Shown here one piece after another: positions 1 to 5,549 of a stretch of DNA of 5,945 nucleotides. The notes under the pieces were generated by a model, which saw only the letters and a program-made list of their open reading frames with translations, was not told the DNA's origin and made no database searches. The DNA is from an uncultured bacterium (lineage in GTDB: Bacteria > Patescibacteriota > Minisyncoccia > Phycocordibacterales > UBA1006): NCBI GenBank assembly GCA_903920485.1, contig CAIXMG010000070.1:1-5945 (forward strand), read 5' to 3'. The stretch's first letter is position 1, and each line of letters opens with the position of its first letter. Made by a program: the position numbers and the translations under genes.

Positions 1-1011
1 GCCGCTTTTGACCAGGGTGCCGCCGCTAGCGAAAATGCCGGGATTGGAAACAATGTCCCCAATGAACTTTCTATAGGCGGCTATGACACCGGACCAACCT
101 CGGACGACATTGACCTCACCCTTGATCCTGCCAACCCAGGAGCATTTCAACCCGTGACCCTTACGATCGACAGTGACTACATCGACCTGAACCGTCACAA
201 CGAGACATGGCTTGTCAACGGAATAAAGGTTGCCGGTGGGATAGGACAACTGAGCACGACTGTCCAGACAAAGAATTATGGCCAACAAATTACCGTCTCC
301 ATCCTTGTCCAGCTGGAAACTACCACCCTTACGAAAACCGTCACGTTCGAACCTGAAGACATGACCCTCACCTGGGAGGCCATTAATTCTTATGTACCAC
401 CTTTTTATCAAGGGAAAAAGCTTCCTTCCCGCGAGGGGATCATCAGGGCGGTCGCCATCCCTAACTTCACCCTGTCATCATCAGTGCCGTTTGATCCGTC
501 TACAGGGGTCTACAACTGGCAGCGCAACGGAGACGTAGTTCCTGATGCGACAGGATACGGCAAGGATTCTTTCACCTTTCAAAACAGCAACCTCAGAATG
601 ACCGAAAACGTTGACGTGACGGCCTCGGACACGGGTGACAGCGTCGAAGCCGAGCAGTCAGTTGATATTCCAATCTCCGACCCAAAAATTATCTTTTATC
701 AGCAGGACCCTGTAACCAACCTCCTCGAACCTTCCGCGATCGACTCTCTGTACTTTACCGAAAAGAACGCGACGGTCGTCGCCGAACCTTACTTTTTTTC
801 CACGACAAGCGGCGACCCCAACAGTCTCGGCTTCTCCTGGACGATGAACGACAATCCGGTTTCCATCGCCAACGCAAACGACGCCCAGACCCTCACTCTT
901 CAGAACCCGGGAGGATCCGGAACTGCAAACCTGGGACTTTCCATTACCAACCCGAACAGCGTGTTCCAACAGGCGTCGAACCTCCTCAGCATCGTGTTTA
1001 ACTCGAAATAG
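1..1011 (+). CDS. Secreted/surface protein with three Ig-like repeats, 5'-truncated by the window
   Basis: The frame is open from base 1 to the TAG at 1009-1011 (336 residues visible), so the gene starts upstream; the in-frame GTG at 154 is internal, because it lies inside the first repeat. Numbering from the window edge, three beta-rich units of about 100 residues are seen, each carrying a Trp motif WxxN[GD]: W70 (WLVNG), W173 (WQRNG) and W280 (WTMND). This spacing fits tandem immunoglobulin/PKD-like domains, where the Trp would be a core residue. No Cys, catalytic motif, C-terminal anchor or sorting signal is seen. The third unit (AEPYFFS, then FSW) resembles uncharacterised Patescibacteria proteins that I recall next to VirB2-like genes; this is recognition, not a search result. 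The gene ends 3 bases before the next one, so the two are almost certainly cotranscribed and may act in one envelope complex. Function is otherwise unknown. Confidence 0.8.
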   Translation, partial: AAFDQGAAASENAGIGNNVPNELSIGGYDTGPTSDDIDLTLDPANPGAFQPVTLTIDSDYIDLNRHNETWLVNGIKVAGGIGQLSTTVQTKNYGQQITVSILVQLETTTLTKTVTFEPEDMTLTWEAINSYVPPFYQGKKLPSREGIIRAVAIPNFTLSSSVPFDPSTGVYNWQRNGDVVPDATGYGKDSFTFQNSNLRMTENVDVTASDTGDSVEAEQSVDIPISDPKIIFYQQDPVTNLLEPSAIDSLYFTEKNATVVAEPYFFSTTSGDPNSLGFSWTMNDNPVSIANANDAQTLTLQNPGGSGTANLGLSITNPNSVFQQASNLLSIVFNSK

Positions 1012-1014
1012 GCT

Positions 1015-2799
1015 ATGAACATCTTCAAGAAAACTTCATTGGTTGCCCTCGGCCTGCTGCTGGTTATTTCAGGCATTGTCGGGATAACCAGAATGACAGG
1101 TGCGCAAAGTGCTGGGAGTGGTTCGTCGAGCTGTACCGTAACCTCGGCGACACTGACCACTGTTGACGATAAAACCGGTCAGGTTGTCGGCCAGAATCCC
1201 GGACAAGAATTTACCGACCCAATTAATCCTTCCAGGAAAACGACATTTTGGCCGTATTGGTACACCGATAATAATCCAAATACGGTCACAATTAACATTA
1301 CGACAAGCGGATGCGCCAAACCGAGCGGTCCGGGGGCTAGCCTTTACCTGACACTCGTAGCTGAGAATCTCTGGGGACACGCAAGGGACGCTTTGGCGGG
1401 GCTTCGTTACAAACAGATCATCGTTCCCCCCTCCGGGTCATTTGAGGTCGTGATGACAGCAGGGGAAGATGGTTGTTACACGGGCTTAAATGCCGATACT
1501 GCCAAGACCGCAACGAGCCCTGATTGCAGTATCTATCTGCTGGTAAGTACCCACAACAACATCAAGACTGGTTCACCATCAACCGTGGTCATCGCTAATG
1601 ATGACTACTATACGAAAGGGAAAAACCTGGGAAAGCTCGAATATATGTGTAGTACCATCAATGCTCTTCTCCCAAGAACTTGTCTTGGGAAAGACTGGCG
1701 GTACGTGTCCGACACCGGATACGTCGCCCCAAACACCGCAAACGTAACCGACAACGGGGCCGGCAGCACCGGCAACCAAACCGCCTGTAACGGCGACAAG
1801 ACAGGGAAGTGTTACGCCCTCTTCGGGGGGTTCTCGGGGGCACTTAATACCGCAGCCGGGAACTTGGGCCAGAAGTTCAACACGCTCCAGTCATCCGACT
1901 CGCTCGGCGGGCTCATCAATGCCCTCATCGCGCTCGGGATCGGGGTCGGCGGGGTCCTCGCCGTCGCGATGATCGTCTATGAGGGGATCCTCTACATGAA
2001 GACGGATAATGTGAACACAAAAACAACGACGAAGTCTCGAATCCTTCAGACCGTCCTTGGGTTCCTGCTCATCCTGTCGGTCTATGTGATCCTGAAGACG
2101 ATTAATCCTGACCTGTTGAATTTGACGCCGACAGTAACGTCCGCATCACTTAATGCTGTGCCCGACAACAGCAAGAACCCGGCCTTTCAGAACAACATTG
2201 CAGCACTGGGCGGAGTGCCAGATCGAACCGACTACAGCGATCCGACCTTTATCGCTTACCTCTATCACCAGCAAGGTCCGGGTGGCGCCCCGTCGATTCT
2301 TTGGGCAGCAAAACAGGGCGACACTACGGTCCCGTCCTCGACGCCGTTTATCAGCGGTGACGCAACCCAGGTGAACAATAACATGGCCAATAACGTGAAC
2401 CTTTCCGATATGCAGCGTCTGATCGGCACTTCCAGCGTGACACCTTCGAACTTCCTGAAGTACTGGGGCGAAAAGGTCCAAGCCGCGAAAGACGCCACGA
2501 CAACCATTGATCCTACCATCAGCGCTGCCCTCACTCGGGCTTCCACGGATACAGGCACCGACATTGGTACCCTGACTGCCATGTGTCGAATTGAAAGTTC
2601 CTGTACTCCGTCCTACGAGGCCTATTGCAATGCTTACAGTTACTGCGGACTATTCCAGCTCAGCAGCAGCGTATTCTCGACCTATGGCCCCTCCGGCGGT
2701 ACTATCAGCGACCCTTATGCGAATGCGTATGCGGGAGGGAAATATGCCCAGTCCAACCAGCAGTCCTATAGCTCCCAGAAAACGAAGATCGGACAGTAA
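1015..2799 (+). CDS. VirB2/TrbC-like membrane protein fused to a C-terminal lytic transglycosylase (SLT) domain
   Basis: The 594-residue protein has a signal peptide (KK at 5-6, hydrophobic 9-24, possible cleavage after TGA at 28-30). A Cys-rich beta ectodomain follows (about 38-270; C40, C100, C154, C171, C212, C223, C258, C266). Next is a two-helix hairpin: helix 1 about 299-328, Gly/Ala-rich; a Lys/Arg loop 329-342; helix 2 about 343-363, ending in NPDLLNL (364-370). That is the arrangement of VirB2/TrbC-type pilin segments in Patescibacteria. After a linker of about 110 residues comes an SLT-like domain (about 490-594): IESSC with E527 the likely catalytic Glu, CGLFQLS (544-550) matching the SLT G-L-x-Q motif, and AYAGGKY (571-577) matching the third motif. 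The positive loop predicts ectodomain and SLT domain both outside the cell. The likely role is local cleavage of peptidoglycan during assembly of an envelope machine. There is no Shine-Dalgarno; the ATG is chosen because it opens the signal peptide. The VirB2 and SLT assignments rest on motifs only. Confidence 0.85.
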   Translation: MNIFKKTSLVALGLLLVISGIVGITRMTGAQSAGSGSSSCTVTSATLTTVDDKTGQVVGQNPGQEFTDPINPSRKTTFWPYWYTDNNPNTVTINITTSGCAKPSGPGASLYLTLVAENLWGHARDALAGLRYKQIIVPPSGSFEVVMTAGEDGCYTGLNADTAKTATSPDCSIYLLVSTHNNIKTGSPSTVVIANDDYYTKGKNLGKLEYMCSTINALLPRTCLGKDWRYVSDTGYVAPNTANVTDNGAGSTGNQTACNGDKTGKCYALFGGFSGALNTAAGNLGQKFNTLQSSDSLGGLINALIALGIGVGGVLAVAMIVYEGILYMKTDNVNTKTTTKSRILQTVLGFLLILSVYVILKTINPDLLNLTPTVTSASLNAVPDNSKNPAFQNNIAALGGVPDRTDYSDPTFIAYLYHQQGPGGAPSILWAAKQGDTTVPSSTPFISGDATQVNNNMANNVNLSDMQRLIGTSSVTPSNFLKYWGEKVQAAKDATTTIDPTISAALTRASTDTGTDIGTLTAMCRIESSCTPSYEAYCNAYSYCGLFQLSSSVFSTYGPSGGTISDPYANAYAGGKYAQSNQQSYSSQKTKIGQ

Positions 2800-2800
2800 G

Positions 2801-2823
2801 ACCCGCTTGCACCAGCGGGTTTT
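2801..2823 (+). terminator. Factor-independent terminator after the VirB2-SLT gene
   Basis: A perfect 7-bp stem (ACCCGCT at 2801-2807 with AGCGGGT at 2814-2820) and a 6-base loop are followed by a short T-rich tail (TTTGTGTT, 2821-2828). It starts one base after the TAA stop at 2797-2799. The tail is short, so termination may be partial, with some read-through into the next gene. Confidence 0.75.
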
Positions 2824-2824
2824 G

Positions 2825-2833
2825 TGTTAGAAT
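2825..2833 (+). promoter_or_regulatory. Extended -10 promoter for the peptidoglycan-binding gene, predicting a leaderless mRNA
   Basis: TGTTAGAAT fits TGN plus a -10 hexamer with one mismatch (TAGAAT, 2828-2833). Exactly 8 bases separate it from the ATG at 2842, which places the expected transcription start at about 2840-2842, on or next to the start codon. The -35 region is weak (TTGCAC at 2807-2812, spacer 15, inside the upstream terminator hairpin), which is usual for extended -10 promoters. The same geometry recurs at yidC, which raises confidence. Confidence 0.55.
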
Positions 2834-2841
2834 GAAAAGGC

Positions 2842-4410
2842 ATGCCAGAAACAAACTACAACGTGCGCAAGATCGTCATTGTGGGAATCATCATCCTGCT
2901 CCTTGTCGCTCTTGTCGCATTCCTGCTCGTCAGGCACAACCAGAACGCCTCCGAACAGGCGCAGCAGAAAAATCTTTTTCCCTTCGGCAACGGGATAAGC
3001 ACCCCTTCGACGGGAACGGGAACAGCCAGCAGCCAAAGCGCCTCAAGCCCCATATCAAGCAACCCGTTGAGCATCGCAAGTGAGGATCCGCTTCGCGTCA
3101 TCGCCGGCTATCCCGTCACGAATTTTTATCCATTCGTTTCAAACACGGTCGGATCAGAGCCTTCCTATAACGACAAGACAGGAAAGACGACATTCGTTTC
3201 CACCAGCACCCCCAGCGACTTTGTGCGCTTCAACGCAAAGCAGAACGGCTTCCTGGCCGATGCCGAGGTGACCCCCGACACGATCGTTGTCACCCAAAAG
3301 ACCAACACCCAATTTCCCGACGCAGAAGAGGTCTGGTTCGCCAATTCTGGAAACACCGTCGCATTCCGCTCGTGGGACGCCGGAACACAGGCAATCGACT
3401 CGTTCATAGGAACCCTGCCTGCGCAGCCGACCCTCGCTTATTGCACAAAGCCGTTCACAACGCTCCTTACCGCAAAGTCAAAGGGGCCCGAGGTTAAGGA
3501 GTTCCAGAAGTACCTGAACCAGAAGCTCGCACTTAACCTGACCGTTGACGGAGGCTTCGGGAAAAAGATCCAGGCCGCCCTCATGCCGCTCCAAAAGCTC
3601 TTAGGCATCGCGACCACGGGAACATACGACAAGGCCACCCTTGATGCCGTGAATGCCGACTGTGTTTCCGTTCAGGCCAGCTTCCAACAGCAGAATTCGG
3701 GCGCCCAGAAATTGGTAGGGACATTCCTTCCTTCCAACATCAGCCGGGGGACGGTTTCTCCCGATGGGACCCAATTGTTCTTCCTTGTTCCCAACGATAC
3801 TGGCATTACGGGAATACGCTCATCTTCTGACGGCACCCACCAAGGTTCGATCTTCGCATCGCCCCTTACCGAATGGATGCCGCAATGGTTCAACTCCTCG
3901 ACCATCGCCATGACGACCCTTGCCAGTCAGCAAGTAGACGGATTCCTGTATTTCCTCGACCCAACGACAGGATCATTCAAGAAGATCCTCGGGCCGGTCC
4001 AAGGCCTGACCACCCTGGTCAATCCTACGGGTACCACAGTTCTCGAAGGCCAGAGCACTGCCAAGAGCCTCCAGCTCAGCGTTTATTCGACAACGACAGG
4101 ACAAACGAGCAATGCCGGAGTCGCAACCCTTCCTGCCAAGTGCACCTGGGAAAACGCGACGGTCGCCATCTGTGCCGTTCCGCAGGCCATTCCCGATGGA
4201 CAGTATCCTGATGACTGGTACCAGGGAAACGTGACCTTCAACGACGCGTTCTGGTCCATCGACACGACAACGGGCGCAACGACCAACCTGTTCTCGCCGA
4301 CCCAGCAGTTTGACGCGGAAGACCTCCAGGTGAGTCCTGACGGAAACTATCTCTACTTCATCAACAAGACGGACGGAAGCCTGTGGTCATATCGACTGAC
4401 AGCGAACTAG
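2842..4410 (+). CDS. Membrane-anchored protein with peptidoglycan-binding domain and propeller-like C-terminal region
   Basis: The 522-residue protein has a short cytoplasmic tail with R9 and K10, one membrane helix (about 11-30), a Ser/Thr-rich linker (about 50-80) and an extracytoplasmic part. After an N-terminal beta module (about 83-193) comes a PG_binding_1-like helical domain (about 205-273). It contains KGPEVKEFQKYLN, DGGFGKKIQAAL and LLGIATTGTYDKAT, the usual pattern of such modules. C201 and C274 bracket it and could form a disulphide. The remainder (about 285-522) has repeated beta-strand units with SPDG motifs (306-309, 498-501), a C434/C444 pair and NKTDGSLW near the end. It resembles TolB/WD40-type propellers and uncharacterised Patescibacteria proteins. 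The likely role is an anchor or scaffold holding an envelope complex to the cell wall. It has its own promoter but lies 42 bases after the VirB2-SLT gene, suggesting a shared system. The ATG at 2842 is supported by the promoter position. No enzymatic motif is seen. Confidence 0.85.
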   Translation: MPETNYNVRKIVIVGIIILLLVALVAFLLVRHNQNASEQAQQKNLFPFGNGISTPSTGTGTASSQSASSPISSNPLSIASEDPLRVIAGYPVTNFYPFVSNTVGSEPSYNDKTGKTTFVSTSTPSDFVRFNAKQNGFLADAEVTPDTIVVTQKTNTQFPDAEEVWFANSGNTVAFRSWDAGTQAIDSFIGTLPAQPTLAYCTKPFTTLLTAKSKGPEVKEFQKYLNQKLALNLTVDGGFGKKIQAALMPLQKLLGIATTGTYDKATLDAVNADCVSVQASFQQQNSGAQKLVGTFLPSNISRGTVSPDGTQLFFLVPNDTGITGIRSSSDGTHQGSIFASPLTEWMPQWFNSSTIAMTTLASQQVDGFLYFLDPTTGSFKKILGPVQGLTTLVNPTGTTVLEGQSTAKSLQLSVYSTTTGQTSNAGVATLPAKCTWENATVAICAVPQAIPDGQYPDDWYQGNVTFNDAFWSIDTTTGATTNLFSPTQQFDAEDLQVSPDGNYLYFINKTDGSLWSYRLTAN

Positions 4411-4422
4411 ATCAAACGGAGG

Positions 4423-4510
4423 TAAGCAAAAACCGCGTTCACGCGTCGTACCTTCTTCTGCGCAGACTGCGAGCAGGAAAGGTACAAGCGGGAAAAGCGG
4501 TTTTTGCTTA
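4423..4510. terminator. 88-base hairpin between convergent genes, probable bidirectional terminator
   Basis: Outer arms TAAGCAAAAACCGC (4423-4436) and GCGGTTTTTGCTTA (4497-4510) are a perfect 14-bp inverted repeat. The A-tract and T-tract sit in the arms, so either strand could give a GC stem followed by U residues. Inside, GTACCTT (4448-4454) pairs with AAGGTAC (4479-4485). TTCTGC (4456-4461) pairs with GCAGGA (4473-4478, one G-U). GCA (4462-4464) pairs with TGC (4468-4470) around a 3-base loop. C4455 and GA 4471-4472 are bulged. It lies 12 bases after the stop of the 2842 gene and 17 bases after the yidC stop. The 60-base structured interior is unusual for a terminator; a small RNA or a palindromic mobile repeat are alternatives. 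Confidence 0.6.
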
Positions 4511-4527
4511 GACTAAATCGTAAATTA

Positions 4528-5265
4528 TTAGGCTTTGATCACAACCACGTTGTTCTTTGCCTTCTTGGCCATCCGGTTTTCAACATAGCGCTCCTGAAGG
4601 ATCATGAAGATGTTCGAGACGATCCAATACAGTGTCACAGCACCAGGAACAGCATACCCGAAGACCGCGATCATGATCGGCATCGTATATTTCATCGACT
4701 GCGTCATGCTGGCTGCCATGTTTGTTCCCATGTCTTCCGATCGAACGGCTTTGGCTCCGGGAGCATTGCGCATGGCAGGAGACCACTGCATCTGCAGGAA
4801 CTGGGAGATTCCGGCAAGGATCGCGAGGATCAGGTTTCGCGACGACATATTGATTCCCAGGAACATCGCGTGGACGATTGCCGGCGCGTGGACGAACGAA
4901 TAGAGATCCGCAGGAACGACTGCCGCGCCCGACAGAAAGACACGATAGAGCGCAATGATGACCGGCAGCTGAAGCAGAATCAGGAGACATCCGGCGAACG
5001 GGTTCGTCTTGTGTTCCTTGTACAGCTCCATCAATTTTTGAGACTGCTCCTTCTGGTCGGGATACTTCTTTTTAAGTTCCTCAACCAAGGGCTGCAGGCG
5101 CTTTTGCTCGACCTGGGACACAATGGATCGGTACGAAAGGGGGGAAAGGATCAGTTTTACGAGCAGCGTAAGCCCGATAACCGCAAGTCCGAGTGATCCG
5201 CCTGAAAGGGTTGTCAACCAGATCAGCGCGTTATACAGCGGTACGTAAAAGATGGTGTGAAACAT
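4528..5265 (-). CDS. yidC: Membrane protein insertase YidC/Oxa1 family (short form)
   Basis: YidC inserts proteins into the cytoplasmic membrane, alone or with SecYEG. At 245 residues it has the core fold without the large periplasmic domain of Proteobacteria and without a lipoprotein Cys. The order is: N-terminal amphipathic/hydrophobic segment (1-20), TM1 (about 24-43), charged cytoplasmic coiled-coil hairpin (about 44-87, with EELKKKYPDQ), TM2 (about 88-111, NPFAGCLLILLQLPVIIALY, the family's best-conserved stretch), TM3 (about 143-161), and TM4-TM5 (about 195-225, with GAVTLYWIVSN), ending in a basic tail (RMAKKAKN). K37 stands where the substrate-groove Arg of TM1 is normally found. It lies downstream of yidD with 59 bases between, has its own extended -10 promoter, and lacks a Shine-Dalgarno sequence. 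It ends convergently with the surface gene. No jag gene follows it, unlike in many Firmicutes. Confidence 0.96.
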   Translation of the reverse strand: MFHTIFYVPLYNALIWLTTLSGGSLGLAVIGLTLLVKLILSPLSYRSIVSQVEQKRLQPLVEELKKKYPDQKEQSQKLMELYKEHKTNPFAGCLLILLQLPVIIALYRVFLSGAAVVPADLYSFVHAPAIVHAMFLGINMSSRNLILAILAGISQFLQMQWSPAMRNAPGAKAVRSEDMGTNMAASMTQSMKYTMPIMIAVFGYAVPGAVTLYWIVSNIFMILQERYVENRMAKKAKNNVVVIKA

Positions 5266-5273
5266 AGGAGGCC

Positions 5274-5282
5274 ATTATAGCA
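5274..5282 (-). promoter_or_regulatory. Perfect extended -10 promoter directly before yidC, predicting a leaderless mRNA
   Basis: On the minus strand the sequence reads TGCTATAAT, a perfect TGN-TATAAT. It ends exactly 8 bases before the yidC ATG (5265-5263), so transcription should start at or within about 2 bases of the start codon. No -35 match is seen at 17 bases (GAGGGG). The 8 bases between (GGCCTCCT) have no Shine-Dalgarno; they read like the anti-Shine-Dalgarno instead, which fits initiation without a leader. Confidence 0.65.
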
Positions 5283-5295
5283 TAAGGTTCGGGTT

Positions 5296-5321
5296 CCCCC
5301 TCTTTTATGGGGGTTAGGGGG
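5296..5321. repeat. C/G-run inverted repeat between yidD and yidC
   Basis: CCCCC (5296-5300) can pair with GGGGG at 5309-5313 (8-base loop) or with a second GGGGG at 5317-5321, giving two competing hairpins. It lies just after the yidD stop (5325-5327 on the minus strand) and before the yidC promoter. There is no T-tract after it in the minus direction, so it is not a classical terminator. It could attenuate read-through, protect the rnpA-yidD 3' end, or be a dispersed palindromic repeat. Confidence 0.4.
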
Positions 5322-5324
5322 TGG

Positions 5325-5549
5325 TTAAGGAACAGGATCGTAGGTGTTTTTCTGCCACGGATGACATCGGGAAATTCTGATTATGCCTAGATAGACACCC
5401 TTTATCGGACCGAATTTACGGATAACAGCGATTGTGTAGTCCGAACAACCGAGCGACCCTCCCGCATGAAAGACGCAGGAACTGGGGAACAGGGGCCTGA
5501 GGACGACCTGATATACCCTGATTGGAAAAATGACTATTTTTTTGAACAT
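5325..5549 (-). CDS. yidD: Membrane protein insertion efficiency factor YidD
   Basis: YidD is a small membrane-associated protein that assists YidC-dependent insertion. This 74-residue version has the family's hallmarks in order: N-terminal amphipathic helix with RVYQVVLRPLFPSSC (11-25), CSDYTIAVIRKFG (35-47) matching the usual CSEYA...HG region, KGVYLGIIRISRCHPW (50-65) and a final YDPVP. All three conserved Cys are present (C25, C35, C62). The gap between the first two is nine residues, against five in the usual CxFYPxC motif, because extra residues (HAGGSLG) sit there. The ATG lies inside the end of rnpA (16-base overlap) with no Shine-Dalgarno upstream, so translation is probably coupled to rnpA. 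Length is in the family range. Confidence 0.93.
   Translation of the reverse strand: MFKKIVIFPIRVYQVVLRPLFPSSCVFHAGGSLGCSDYTIAVIRKFGPIKGVYLGIIRISRCHPWQKNTYDPVP

Noticed and set aside
154..1011. A complete gene starting with GTG at 154
   Set aside because: The same frame is open to base 1 and residues before 154 continue the first Ig-like unit (DLTLDPANPG precedes the GTG), so the start is upstream of the window.
1001..1014. Separate promoter for the VirB2-SLT gene
   Set aside because: Only 3 bases separate it from the upstream stop and no -10 element is found at the 8-base position seen in the other two genes.
2153..2374. Overlapping 60-110 codon frames inside the VirB2-SLT gene on both strands
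   Set aside because: They are low-complexity Arg/Thr/Pro-rich shadows of the main frame, which has signal peptide, helices and SLT motifs.
4416..4440. GGAGGT at 4418-4423 as a ribosome-binding site for a small gene
   Set aside because: No ATG, GTG or TTG follows at usable distance, and the bases run into the hairpin arm.
4423..4510. Integron attC site
   Set aside because: Size and bulges are suggestive, but the arms lack the RYYYAAC/GTTRRRY core sites and no integrase is nearby.
4423..4510. SRP RNA, tmRNA, 6S or RNase P RNA
   Set aside because: None of the conserved loops or core motifs of these RNAs is seen on either strand.
4504..5196. 230-codon open frame on the + strand opposite yidC
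   Set aside because: The translation is His/Arg-rich with no recognisable fold; it is a mirror of the yidC reading frame, which has clear family similarity.
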